A stretch of 64,000 bases of DNA from Fidelibacterota bacterium. Lineage in GTDB: Bacteria; Fidelibacterota; Marinisomatia; SCGC-AAA003-L08; TS1B11. Below the pieces are notes generated by a model that saw only the letters and a program-made list of their open reading frames with translations, was not told where the DNA came from and searched no databases. Shown piece after piece: positions 53,587-64,000 of this stretch; the stretch's first letter is position 1; each line of letters opens with the position of its first letter. The position numbers and the translations under genes were made by a program. Location: assembly GCA_020354025.1 (NCBI GenBank), contig CP070638.1, forward strand, positions 2,516,250-2,580,249, written 5' to 3'.

Positions 53587-55464
53587 TCAGAGTGCAATAT
53601 CCATCTGGAGCCCCACCTGCTGATCTACCTGCAATGTCGTCCAGCGCGGATCAGTACAGCCCCACAGCCGGGTAAACCGGAGTGAGATTGATCCTTGACC
53701 AACCGGTATTGTCGTCTTCCCATAGATCCGCATACCTCGTCCGGAGAGCACCCGAAAGTTGAATTCACCCGGCAGACCGTCCTCGTAGACATAAAGGCGT
53801 TGGGCCCACCCATCGGTTGCGAAGCCGTAAGCCCCAACAGCAAAGGAAATGTCTGATCGAAAATGGTAGCGCAAACTCCCCCCAATAGTCTCACCCCTTC
53901 CCTGTTCACTACCCTCACCGGTAGCCCTATATGCTATCATGAATCGGGCCGTCAGATTGCGGAAACCGTTATTCGCTAGCGTAAACCTCACGTAGTGGGT
54001 GGTAGCTATTTTATGCTGCACGATGTGCAAATTCTCGTTGTTAAGCGAGCCAGCGCTGGCAATTTCTTCCCGATAGCGGTAAAACAGCGAGGTCTCCACC
54101 TGCCGTTTGCCGGCCCTTACGGCCAGACCCGACTCCAATCCCTCGCGAGGCCAGGAGCCCATGAGTTGAGGCTCGACCTGACGGAAGCTATCCAGGTATC
54201 CGTTGAGCTGCAAGGGGCGTTGACCCCATCGCCATCCGAAAAACCACCCTGATTCGTTTCCCCGGCTCACCCGATCACCCACTAGGCGGCCTCGCAGGGC
54301 AGTCCAGCCCGGGGGATAGCTGCGATACAGCAAGGTCAAACGCAACTGATTTTCCTGCCGGCCCCGATTGACCACATAACTCAAACGTGTCTGTCGGGCG
54401 CGCTGTTGGATTTGCCATGCTGTATTGGGCTTATCCTGTTGTACAGCCTCCTCGTGGCAGAAGGACAATTCGCCTTCCTGGGTTTTAAACGAGCGCATTG
54501 TTATAAGGGAACCTGTCCTATGTCGTGAATCCGGTGTTCCAGAGTGGGCCTGGAGCTGATACCGAGCGGCCAATCCGCCTACGTCCCAACCTAGGATTTT
54601 GGTGGTTCCCGCCAGGTAATAGAGAGTTTCGCCGGTGACCTTAGCCGGTCCAGTATGCGCGCGGTAGGTTATTGCCCTATAGGTACCGTCCGGGTCAGTG
54701 GTGATATCCGCCTGCTGGACACTGGCACCGGCCAAGAGCTGGAACCTGCGCCAGTTGTGACGAATACTGGCTCCCCGCAATACGCCGGCATTTGTGTTAC
54801 TGTAGCCTGATCGCAGGTTGAAGGCTCGTGAGAGGGGCCGCAGGAGGGTTTCCCCCCGGGGAGCTGCGAATTCATCGGCCAGCACCAGACCCAATCCCCA
54901 GGTCATGCGGTGAGCCCCAAGAGCCAGATGAGTAGAATTCCTGCGAACGGTTATGCTCAGATCGGAAAGATCGGAGAGATGGTATTCGCCGGGATCGCGC
55001 TGTGCCACCCATTGGGCCGCCCACTGCCTTCCGTTAAGGTTGAGGCGGGTGCGAATGCGTTCATCTGCTCCGGTGTTCACCAAGCGGGTGGAAAGCTTGG
55101 CGTTAACATCTCTTACCGGCAGGAGAATTAAATACTGCTGGAGTGAATTGATCTGTTCCGGTGGCAGAAGTGTACGCCTGGCCAGGTCGTCCCAATCACT
55201 GAAGGGATCGGACTGCCTGGCTATCAATACTATAGACACCAGGGAATCGTCCAGAAACCAGAGGTCCGCTGATGATGCTCGGTTCAGGTTAACTGGGTTG
55301 TCGAGCAGTGATTCCAGAATCGCTATATCCTCCTCGGAAAGCAGCTGCAGGTTGAGCAGATCGGAGTTGAGGTGCCGTAGTGACTGGGCCTTATCGGCGG
55401 TTGCCCAGAGGAACAGCATCATAGTCAGAAGGCCGGGGAGGAGTCTATTTGAACGCGAATCCAA
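53587..55464 (-). CDS. Outer-membrane protein with N-terminal helix-hairpin-helix
   Basis: 625 aa, TTG start at 55464; an ATG at 55422 is also possible. Signal peptide (ending DKAQS). Residues 40-110 contain two helix-hairpin-helix-like turns (LLDNPVNLNRASSADLWFLD; TLLPPEQINSLQQY), as in ComEA-like proteins. From about 150 on it is a long series of amphipathic strands (THLALGAHRMTWGLGLVLAD, SISLRFTRLWGC) that looks like a large beta-barrel. Such HHH-barrel proteins occur in Bacteroidetes relatives; I know no proven function. The start overlaps the stop of the upstream barrel gene by 20 nt. Confidence 0.75.
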   Translation of the reverse strand: MDSRSNRLLPGLLTMMLFLWATADKAQSLRHLNSDLLNLQLLSEEDIAILESLLDNPVNLNRASSADLWFLDDSLVSIVLIARQSDPFSDWDDLARRTLLPPEQINSLQQYLILLPVRDVNAKLSTRLVNTGADERIRTRLNLNGRQWAAQWVAQRDPGEYHLSDLSDLSITVRRNSTHLALGAHRMTWGLGLVLADEFAAPRGETLLRPLSRAFNLRSGYSNTNAGVLRGASIRHNWRRFQLLAGASVQQADITTDPDGTYRAITYRAHTGPAKVTGETLYYLAGTTKILGWDVGGLAARYQLQAHSGTPDSRHRTGSLITMRSFKTQEGELSFCHEEAVQQDKPNTAWQIQQRARQTRLSYVVNRGRQENQLRLTLLYRSYPPGWTALRGRLVGDRVSRGNESGWFFGWRWGQRPLQLNGYLDSFRQVEPQLMGSWPREGLESGLAVRAGKRQVETSLFYRYREEIASAGSLNNENLHIVQHKIATTHYVRFTLANNGFRNLTARFMIAYRATGEGSEQGRGETIGGSLRYHFRSDISFAVGAYGFATDGWAQRLYVYEDGLPGEFNFRVLSGRGMRIYGKTTIPVGQGSISLRFTRLWGCTDPRWTTLQVDQQVGLQMDIAL

Positions 55465-56291
55465 AAGCGGTGGACAATCCGAAAATGGGATGATAGTTCA
55501 GCCTTGCCGAGAGTTGTAGCCGCCGAAGGTCCACCTGGGCGCCAGCGTAGGGCATGCTGGGGATAGTGCGATAGCCGATCTGGAAGGTCAGATTCTTTCG
55601 GGTGGCAAAGCAGACTTCCGCCAGCTGCCGCAGGGCGAGTGGCGGAGTTTTTTCAACAGCCAGCGTCCAGGTGGTCTGCTTGCCAATGCGGGATATCACC
55701 GCCAGTTGGTACAGCTGCCGGGTCAGGCTCTCGTAGGCCTGCTTGCGACCTGGAGTCTGGCCACTGTACCAGACAGCCACATTCAGGGTCTCTGTGAGGG
55801 GAGCATTTAGGCCGATACCGAGTAGCAGCTCCCCCTCGATAGGATCGTAGCCGCTGATGTTGACCTCATGCCAGGCCAGGCTCAAACCAGCGATGAGGCG
55901 CTTGCGTACTTCTCCGGCTGCGGCAGCGCTTAGACTTGTCTCCCGGTACAGTTCATCCCCGGAATACCAGACGCCGCCGGCGGCGCGCCAGCTGCCCACC
56001 CGTCCGCCAAATGAGGCGGTGCTGTATGCTGCCCACTTACAATCCCACGGCCGCCCGTGTCCCAGGGACAGCCAGACAGGTTGATCAGGAAGCCGGGCAG
56101 GGCTGTTCATTGTCGGCGGGAGTATACCATCGATACCAGCGAAGGCAATCCGGAACAGATCGGATCCCTCGAAAGCGCCGGAAAGGGTACTGGCCAGAAT
56201 GCAGAACAGGCCCAGGATTCCAATGCGGGCTAGTGGCTTACGGTGAAGGCTGCGGTTGGTGCTGCTCTTCCCGCAGAGCGGGTAGTGGTAT

Positions 56292-56317
<26 letters not shown>
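55445..56317 (-). CDS. Predicted outer-membrane protein
   Basis: 290 aa from the ATG at 56317, overlapping the divIC-like gene by 26 nt; the frame is open to 56392. A basic stretch and signal-like segment (KPLARIGILGLFCILASTLS) lie at about 28-48, late for a signal peptide, so the true start may be a non-AUG codon nearer to it. The mature part is strand-rich (WLSLGHGRPWDCKWAAYSTA, LNVAVWYSGQ, FQIGYRTI) and ends FGLSTAFGFAFK, suggesting a barrel. It precedes and overlaps the HHH-barrel gene, so the pair may form one envelope complex. Confidence 0.65.
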
Positions 56318-57979
<1,662 letters not shown>

Positions 57980-58066
57980 TCAGTTAATTATTCTTCTTGC
58001 CGCAGGCCAGGAAAAAGCATGCGGTCAGTAACCTACCGGTCGTAGCCACTAGGTCCTCCCCCGATC

Positions 58067-59161
58067 TCACCTTATCTTTCTGAGGATCTCTTCCGCTGAT
58101 CTCTGCAATGTATCAAGGATCTTCTTGGTATTCTGGATCTCTCTGACCGCCTGGGATGATGCGGGATCATCGGGATTCAGGGCCAGGGTGTTATCCATGA
58201 AGTAGAGCGACTCCGAGTACGCGTTCTGGGCTTGCGAGAAAAATCCAATAGCGTTCTCCAGCTTGTCGGCTGGTATTGGGTCGGTATTGATGGCTTCCTG
58301 ATACAGGTCCTGGCCCTTCTCCAGAGCTTCGTTGCCGATGTTGGCTTATACCGCACCGAGGTTGTAGTAAACATCGGGGTCCTTAGGGGCATTACGGCGG
58401 GCCTTTTCCAGGACCTCAAGAGCCGCCTGGGAATCCCCGACATCCAGGTAGGTGGCGGTAAGTCTCTGCATTACATCGACATTATCCGGAAGGGCTTGGT
58501 GGGCTTTTTTATAGAGCTCTAATGCCTTGTCGTAATCGCCATCGTTATAGGCTAATTCGCCTGCCAGGAGCAGCACCCAGCCGCTCTCAGGATTCTTTTT
58601 CAGGGCATTTTCAACGGCTGCCCGTTCTCCTTCCTTATCTCCCAACTGGCGGTAGCAGTAGACGAGGTTAGTGTAGGTAGAGCCCTCATCCGGTCGAATT
58701 AACGCAGCGGTTTCAAAATGGGCCTTGGCTTGCAGCAGCTGTTCACGCTGATCCTCTTCGGGTGGCTTACCCCCCGTGACTTGAATCACCGCATTGTATA
58801 GGTCCGCACCCAACTTATATTCCATTGTCCACTCCACCTGCCGCAGGTTCTGCACCAGGTCGGCTATAGTGCTGCCTTCAAGCTTCTGGGAGGGATTGCG
58901 CCTCAGGGCTTCCTCCAGCATTTGGTTCATCTCCTCGTACCGGCGCTGCGGGGCATAAACAGCCCTGGCAAGCAGGAAAGGAACTTTGGCGTTGTCCTTC
59001 TCGGCTTCCAGTTCCATGGCTTTCAGGAAGAACTCTTCCGCCGTTTCCAGGTCCTCTTGCTGCACATACATTTTGGCGGAAACGAACTCCGAACTCTCAC
59101 AGCCCTGATCCACGAAAAGCACCAGGGCAGCAAGGATTATGAAGATTAGTTGCCTTTTCAC
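58067..59161 (-). pseudogene. TPR lipoprotein gene interrupted by an in-frame TAA
   Basis: From the GTG at 59161 (AAAGG 8 nt upstream) the frame encodes a lipoprotein (MKRQLIFIILAALVLFVDQGC, Cys about residue 21) with TPRs. After 271 codons a TAA at 58346-58348 stops it in VYYNLGAV-stop-ANIGNEALEKG. The consensus TPR has Tyr at this position, so TAC or TAT has probably become TAA by one change. The frame continues openly for 92 more codons to TGA (58067-58069) with TPR-like text (FFSQAQNAYSESLYFMDNTL). The intact product would be 364 aa. It may be a true nonsense mutation or a sequencing error; the 271-aa product may still be made. Confidence 0.82.
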
Positions 59162-59250
59162 AATTTTACCTTTTTGTTTTGTGTTAATTATTTTATAGTC
59201 TAATAACCCCTGAACGCAAATATACAGCCAACCGGTCCGCATAAAAAGCC

Positions 59251-60147
59251 CTAGTCCATCAGGTCGCGGATGTTTTCCATCCGGTGTTCAACGCCTTCCG
59301 GTGTAGCCCGAAGTAAGCCTTCCAATCCGAAATCCTCCACGGTGAATGAGGCCGTTGCCGCCCCCCGGATAACTGCTTCCTCGATGTGAGATTCATCATG
59401 ATTGGCTATGTGACCAATGAATCCCCCGGCAAAGCTGTCTCCGGCGCCGGTAGGGTCTACAAGCCGGGAGTGGGGGTAAACGGGGATGTGCTTGTGCGTA
59501 CCATCTGTTGCGAGAAAAGCTCCCTTATGCCCTCGCTTGATTACCACCGTTGAAGGTCCCGCCCTCAACAGCCAGTGGGCGGCCGCCTCCAGGTCGTCAT
59601 GACCGGTAAGCTGGGACGCCTCTTCGTCGTTGATCAGGAATATATGCGTTTTTCCCAGCACCGCTTCCAGCTCCTCCCGGTTCATATCGATCCAGAGGTT
59701 CATGGTATCGCTGATGATCCGGCGGGCAGCGGTCATGTGCTCACAGACCGCCAGCTGCAGACTCGGCTGGATGTTTCCCAAGTAGATGATCCCTGTGCGG
59801 CGGTTCCCATTGCTGACCAATGGCTGGAAGTTTTCAAAAACTCCCAGGTGGGTAAACAGGGTCTCCCGCTCGGAAAGGTCCCGGGAGTAACGCCCCCCCC
59901 ATCGGAAAGTGCTTCCAGCGACCTGCTGCACGTCGCTCACATCAATCCCTCGCTCCCGAAACAGCCGCCACCCCTCTTCGGGGTAATCCGATCCGACCAC
60001 ACCGACCAGGCGGACGGGAGCAAAGAGGGAGGAGGCTATCGAAAAAAAGGTGGCCGAGCCGCCCAGAATCTCCTGCCGCTGACCCTGTGGGGTTTCAATC
60101 GTGTCCAAGGCGATGGAGCCGACGGCCAGGATGGGCTTGGTAGTCAT
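59251..60147 (-). CDS. PfkB-family carbohydrate/nucleoside kinase
   Basis: 298 aa of the ribokinase fold. The N-terminal GG motif is in EILGGSATFFSIASSLF and the catalytic DPTGAGDSFAGGFIGHI lies at about 232-250, with Asp as base. Phosphoryl acceptor could be a sugar, adenosine or similar; it is not apparent. It lies between the S9 peptidase gene and the TPR lipoprotein gene on the same strand, with spacings of 45 and 89 nt. Confidence 0.9.
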   Translation of the reverse strand: MTTKPILAVGSIALDTIETPQGQRQEILGGSATFFSIASSLFAPVRLVGVVGSDYPEEGWRLFRERGIDVSDVQQVAGSTFRWGGRYSRDLSERETLFTHLGVFENFQPLVSNGNRRTGIIYLGNIQPSLQLAVCEHMTAARRIISDTMNLWIDMNREELEAVLGKTHIFLINDEEASQLTGHDDLEAAAHWLLRAGPSTVVIKRGHKGAFLATDGTHKHIPVYPHSRLVDPTGAGDSFAGGFIGHIANHDESHIEEAVIRGAATASFTVEDFGLEGLLRATPEGVEHRMENIRDLMD

Positions 60148-60192
60148 GACTGAGCCAGTTTAGGATACGACAAGGGCGTTGTCAACTAATCC

Positions 60193-62280
60193 TTATTTCA
60201 GGTCCAGCCCATAACGGTCGCTGATGTCCAGCGGCGGCATAGTCCCTTCGAAAGGCTTCGTATCCCTGACATACCAGTCGTACCACTGGAGGGTGCGATA
60301 CAGCACATCTGCACGTCCTGGAAGCATCCGGTTGCCGTGCTTCTCGCCGGGATACTGAACAAGCCGGACAGCAGGATGGTTATTCATCTTGAGCCGTCGA
60401 TAATATTCCAGGCTCTGTGAGGGATGGACACGAGTGTCCGCCGTGCCACCCAAGATAAGCGTGGCAGTACGGCTCTTATGAGCGTGGTAAATGGGACTGC
60501 GTTCAAGACCCAGTTGCCACATCTCTTCGAGTTTCTTCCCGAAATGGACAAAGAGGTATTCATATGGAATATCACCGGTTCCCAGTTTGCTGATAATGTC
60601 GCTGACCCCGACAAGCATCACAACCGCCCTGACCTTTTCGGTGTAATAGGAAGAAAACCACGCCGCGGCATAGCCGCCGTAGGAGCTGCCGCCAAGCCCC
60701 ACCCGGTCAGGATCGGCGAGGCCGATATCGACCAGGTGGTCGATACCATCGGCTATATCATCAAATTCCACCCCGGCCGGATCACCCAAGTGCAGCTTGA
60801 TATGTTCCAGTCCGTATCCCGTGCTGGCCCGGTAGTTAGGCAGGAAGACGGCGTAGCCCTTGCCGGTAAGCACCTGCACCGGCCGGGAATAGCTGGTTTC
60901 CCAGCTGTATGAGTAGTGTGATTCCGGGCCCCCATGAACAATCACGATCAGTGGGTACTTGCGCCGTTTACTGTAATTGACCGGGTAATGAAGGAGGCCC
61001 TCCACCTCCCAGCCGTCGCGGGCTTTATACGTTATGACTTCCTGCCTGCCCAGCTGCCGTTCGGCGATCCAGGGATTCAAGACGGTCAGTCGCTTGAGCG
61101 GCTTATTAGGCGACCAGTAATAGACATCCTCCGGTACATCAGACCAGGTGCCCGTAAAGGCGAGGTGCTCAAAATCGCTCGTGAAGCTGGGAGAGCTGAA
61201 TACTACACTCTCTTTCTCTGAGTGAAGGATAACATCCCTTTTGCCACCGGTGGCCGCCACGGTGTTCAGGGTATTCCACACACCCTCAGCCGCCTGATAG
61301 ACTATGGTACTGTTGTCGCGCCAGCCTGCCCACTGCACATGGCCCCGAAAGTCGGGAGGAGTGAGGTTTATTACTTTGCCCTTAGTGACCGGTCTAACGA
61401 AGACCTGGCTCACGTCGTGGTCCTGCTGGTCGAGGGAGGCGGTATATACCAACCTTTTGTTTTCAGGACTGAATGCGAAATTCCCCAGCTTGCCCGGATT
61501 TTCGGAGAACCTGGTAAGCTTCTTGGACTTCAGGTTAAGCAGGTGAATCTTGCTGAACATATATTCATGATCCACCAGGTTTTCCGGGGAAGCACCGGCA
61601 GCGATCCACTTCCCATCGGGACTGAATTCAAAGGTCCAGATGGTAATGCCTTCAGTGAGCTGTGCTGCTTCGGCTTCCTTGATATCACCGCCCACTTCAA
61701 TGGTGTATAGGTTGCGGTGCTTGAGGTTCTCTTCGTAGAATATGAATCCGTAGCCTCTCTCATTCAGTGTTTCTTCGCGTTTGCTCTTGGGCTTTGTGGC
61801 TACATAGGCGATCTGGTTTCCGGAGGGGTGCCACCGGAATTCCAGGACGTTCGTTTTGGAATCGGTGATGGGGGCCGCTTCACCACCGTCAATCGAAATG
61901 GCCCATATCTGTATCATCTTATTTTCGTCTCGTCGGAAGAGGAAAGCGATTTTACGGCTGTCGGGGCTCCAGCGCGGTGATTCTACTTCTACCTTACCGG
62001 TGATAAACGGCCGGCTTACTCCCGTTTCGGTGGATACCACGTGCAGTTCGCTGTATCGGCCGCCGGGCTCGTCGGTCACCTCGCGTTGGACAGATACGGT
62101 ATAGGCGATCCATTTCCCGTCGGGGCTGATTTCCGCCGTTTCGGCGTACTTGAGTCTGAAGACATCCTCGGGCTTGAACGCGTCCTTGGCCAGGGAGATG
62201 CTCGTTAGACTGCCGAAAAGAAGCGTTGTTGCCAACACGGAACAGGTTGCTCCAAAGAAATTCGGTCTACTTTTTCGCAT
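60193..62280 (-). CDS. Secreted S9-family (prolyl oligopeptidase-type) peptidase
   Basis: 695 aa. Signal peptide (to about ISLAKDA). An N-terminal beta-propeller (about 40-420) has WD40-like TolB strands (ISPDGKWIAYTVS, WSPDSRKIAFLFR, FSPDGKWIAAGAS). The alpha/beta hydrolase domain follows, with HGGPESHYSYSWE, nucleophile Ser in GGSSYGGYAAA (about residue 530), Asp in GTADTRVHP and His in PGEKHGNR. It should cleave peptides in the periplasm, like acylaminoacyl or dipeptidyl peptidases, for nutrition. Single gene by spacing. Confidence 0.94.
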   Translation of the reverse strand: MRKSRPNFFGATCSVLATTLLFGSLTSISLAKDAFKPEDVFRLKYAETAEISPDGKWIAYTVSVQREVTDEPGGRYSELHVVSTETGVSRPFITGKVEVESPRWSPDSRKIAFLFRRDENKMIQIWAISIDGGEAAPITDSKTNVLEFRWHPSGNQIAYVATKPKSKREETLNERGYGFIFYEENLKHRNLYTIEVGGDIKEAEAAQLTEGITIWTFEFSPDGKWIAAGASPENLVDHEYMFSKIHLLNLKSKKLTRFSENPGKLGNFAFSPENKRLVYTASLDQQDHDVSQVFVRPVTKGKVINLTPPDFRGHVQWAGWRDNSTIVYQAAEGVWNTLNTVAATGGKRDVILHSEKESVVFSSPSFTSDFEHLAFTGTWSDVPEDVYYWSPNKPLKRLTVLNPWIAERQLGRQEVITYKARDGWEVEGLLHYPVNYSKRRKYPLIVIVHGGPESHYSYSWETSYSRPVQVLTGKGYAVFLPNYRASTGYGLEHIKLHLGDPAGVEFDDIADGIDHLVDIGLADPDRVGLGGSSYGGYAAAWFSSYYTEKVRAVVMLVGVSDIISKLGTGDIPYEYLFVHFGKKLEEMWQLGLERSPIYHAHKSRTATLILGGTADTRVHPSQSLEYYRRLKMNNHPAVRLVQYPGEKHGNRMLPGRADVLYRTLQWYDWYVRDTKPFEGTMPPLDISDRYGLDLK

Positions 62281-62479
62281 AGTGAGATATTCCTAACTTC
62301 TGGGGATGGGTATTGACAAGCTGCTGGAAAGTGCTATCCTCGGATACCTGTCCGGAGACCAGCAGGGTTCAACGGACAATAAAGCCGGTACACGTGCTGC
62401 CATCCTATCATTCCAGCTTAACGCGCGAGCGGCGTAAAAAGCAAGTTTGAAAGCGTGGCAATCGGGTCTAATTTGAATC

Positions 62480-63031
62480 ATGGGCTACCTGAAATACTGT
62501 TCTAGCTGCGGTGCTCGCAATAAGATCCGCAAGCTGGAAGGACGCAGGCGGCGTGTCTGTCCAGAGTGCGGGACGGTACACTACGAGAATCCCCGTCCGG
62601 CGGTAACGGTTGTAGCGGTGCGGGACGGGAAAATACTGTTGGTCAGGCGAGCAGTCGCCCCAGCGGAGGGGCAATGGTGCCTGCCGGGGGGCTTCATGGA
62701 ACTGCGGGAAAGTGCCGAGGAAGCCGCCCGCCGGGAACTGAGGGAAGAGACCGGCCTTGCCGTGAGCAATCTCACCTTCATGGCAATATGCCCCTATCCG
62801 GGGGGCATCAAAGAGAACCTGCTGGTGCTGGCCTTTGTTACTGAGAATTTTTCCGGGCAGCCCACTCCCGGTGACGATGCCCAGGAGACCCGCTTCTTCC
62901 CGCTGGAACAGCTACCACCAGTGGCTTTTCGCTGCCACCGGGAAATTATCCGCACGTACATGGAATCACCGGTAAACCGCCGTGATAGGCCTGATGAATC
63001 TTCCGTAAAAGACCGGCCACCCGGCGAATGA
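62480..63031 (+). CDS. NUDIX hydrolase with N-terminal zinc ribbon
   Basis: 183 aa. A zinc ribbon (CSSCGARNKIRK...CPECG, residues of about 7-35) precedes the NUDIX domain. The NUDIX box reads GGFMELRESAEEAARRELRE followed by ETGL, complete with REXXEE. The family hydrolyses nucleoside diphosphates linked to another moiety; zinc-ribbon members such as NudC act on NADH or on capped RNA, but the SQPWPFPxS tail motif of NudC is not seen. Divergent from the S9 gene, and 17 nt upstream of the dehydroquinase-like gene, so co-transcribed with it. Confidence 0.93.
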   Translation: MGYLKYCSSCGARNKIRKLEGRRRRVCPECGTVHYENPRPAVTVVAVRDGKILLVRRAVAPAEGQWCLPGGFMELRESAEEAARRELREETGLAVSNLTFMAICPYPGGIKENLLVLAFVTENFSGQPTPGDDAQETRFFPLEQLPPVAFRCHREIIRTYMESPVNRRDRPDESSVKDRPPGE

Positions 63032-63048
63032 TGACTTAACTTTTAGCG

Positions 63049-63480
63049 ATGCAGATACTGGTCCTATATGGCCCCAACCTGAACCTGCTGGGCTTGGTAT
63101 CCCGGGGCGACACCCGCCTGACCCTTGACAGGCTTAACCAGGCTTTACGCCGTAAGGCTCAGGACCTTGGTGTGGAACTGAAAATATTCCAGAAGCAGGG
63201 GGATGCCGAGGCCAGTAAAATCATCCAACGGCAGCGCAACCGTGTAGAGGGGGTACTCCTCATTCCCGGTATCTGGGCCCGGACCGGTCATCTGATCCGG
63301 GAGACAGCGGCAGTTGCCCACCTGCCCCTGGCCGTCTTCCACCTGGAACCGTTGAAAGGGCCTTGGGACTATCATAAGGAGTCGATTTTCAAAGGATTGG
63401 CGGTCACAGAAGCAAATGGCATCACACCGGAAGACCTGGCCGATTTCCTGAAAAGCTTCGTAGCCAGCCTTACGTCCTAG
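63049..63480 (+). CDS. Type II dehydroquinate dehydratase-like protein, diverged
   Basis: 143 aa, the length and fold of AroQ: GPNLNLLG at residues 8-15 is intact and the end FHLEPLKGP keeps the His strand. But in canonical AroQ the lid carries an Arg and a catalytic Tyr (RxPxxYG), and here it reads SRGDTRLTLD. The SNxEG and NPGAxTHTS blocks are changed to QGDAEA and IPGIWARTGH. It may have lost dehydratase activity or changed substrate. Overlaps the tail of the following minus-strand exporter gene by 11 nt. The start ATG has no clear ribosome binding site. Confidence 0.75.
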   Translation: MQILVLYGPNLNLLGLVSRGDTRLTLDRLNQALRRKAQDLGVELKIFQKQGDAEASKIIQRQRNRVEGVLLIPGIWARTGHLIRETAAVAHLPLAVFHLEPLKGPWDYHKESIFKGLAVTEANGITPEDLADFLKSFVASLTS

Positions 63481-64000
63481 ACCGGTTCCCCATCTCCGAC
63501 CAAGCGATCACACCTACGATAAGTGCGCCGCCCAGCCAGGCTACAGGGCCGAGAAACTCCCCGGCAATAGCCACGGCGAACAGGGCTCCGAAGACCGGCT
63601 CACTGGCGAGAATGAGGGCCGTGCGCGTGGGGGAGGTGCGCCGCTGGGCCCAGGTCATACCCAGAAACGCACCAGCCGTACCCAGCACGCCGGTGACTCC
63701 TAGTCCTATCCACAGCGTAGTGCCGGGGATCACCTCCCAGCCTGACACAATCAGGGTGGCCAGGGCGGCCAGGATCACTACTGTGGTGAGCTGTACCCAG
63801 AAATAGCGGAGAGTGCTGATGGTGGGGGCGTAGATGCCCAGGAGGATTATATGCCCGGCGAATGCAGCCGCGCAGGCCAGCGTGAGGAAGTCACCCTGAT
63901 TGATGCCGGCACCACTCTGGGGATTGGTGAGGAGGTACAGCCCCATTACCGCCAGCCCGGCCGCCGCCCAACGCCGAGGTCGGATCCGCTGGTAACCCAG
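63470..64000 (-). CDS. EamA/DMT-family transporter, C-terminal part (continues past right edge)
   Basis: The frame is open to the window edge, reading LGYQRIRPRRWAAAGLAVMG into the annotated part, so the internal ATG at 63946 is not the start. About six hydrophobic segments are present (FLTLACAAAFAGHIILLGIY, LGVTGVLGTAGAFLGMTWAQ, ILASEPVFGALFAVAIAGEF). These are the second EamA repeat, whose ASEPVFGALF motif is typical. It is an inner-membrane exporter of small metabolites; substrate unknown. Confidence 0.9.
   Translation of the reverse strand: MGYQRIRPRRWAAAGLAVMGLYLLTNPQSGAGINQGDFLTLACAAAFAGHIILLGIYAPTISTLRYFWVQLTTVVILAALATLIVSGWEVIPGTTLWIGLGVTGVLGTAGAFLGMTWAQRRTSPTRTALILASEPVFGALFAVAIAGEFLGPVAWLGGALIVGVIAWSEMGNRSRT

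Overview
The window reads as the chromosome of a Gram-negative (diderm) bacterium of moderately high GC. The evidence is a set of predicted outer-membrane beta-barrel proteins, several lipoproteins with lipobox cysteines, a periplasmic Do-type protease and a cell-wall amidase. The mix (DUF1385, an acyl-CoA carboxylase beside a B12-binding mutase subunit, helix-hairpin-helix barrel proteins, TPR proteins with a PGxGxxY membrane domain, a UbiA enzyme resembling the archaeal-lipid type) fits a deep lineage of the FCB superphylum such as Marinimicrobia or Calditrichota. That placement is inference. The 16S fragment at the left edge would settle it.

Layout. 1-408 is the 5' part of a 16S rRNA gene (minus strand). 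621-10712 holds mostly plus-strand single genes and small operons: glutamate dehydrogenase, an EamA exporter, lipoproteins, MutM, a DegP/HtrA protease and a DUF1028-TPR protein. 10801-13907 (minus) is a compact four-gene envelope cluster: CsgG/FlgO-like protein, secreted-type YidD, and two TPR proteins with a PGxGxxY membrane domain. A third protein of that type lies next to the rRNA gene. 14059-19330 holds a transketolase-like enzyme and UvrA.

19331-28410 is an accessory region. It contains an outer-membrane protein gene, a 56-codon chimeric reading frame made of the head of uvrA joined to the tail of a HAD gene, and a two-gene DNA-modification module (Eco57I-type adenine methylase plus PLD-SNF2 helicase) in visibly AT-richer DNA. 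The uvrA/HAD junction is what a tandem duplication of the segment between those genes would leave.

28411-43142 (mostly minus) has a HAD phosphatase, a methyltransferase and a tightly overlapping operon dnaE-dtd-B12 mutase subunit-acyl-CoA carboxylase-giant acidic TPR protein-M24 peptidase, then UbiA upstream. The TPR protein carries a roughly 300-residue higher-order repeat. 43331-43519 is a tiny DRR-repeat protein. 43550-50126 (minus) is a housekeeping operon rho - Cas6b-like protein - aminotransferase - rpmE - DUF1385 - prfA - prmC, in which the Cas6-like gene has no CRISPR array or other cas genes nearby. 50605-62280 (minus) holds folC, an amidase, two outer-membrane proteins, a FtsB/DivIC protein, enolase, a TPR lipoprotein gene broken by one stop codon, a PfkB kinase and an S9 peptidase. 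62480-64000 ends with a NUDIX hydrolase, a diverged dehydroquinate-dehydratase-like protein and a partial EamA exporter.

No tRNA gene, insertion sequence, integrase or CRISPR array was seen. Functional names rest on motif recognition by eye; no database search was run.
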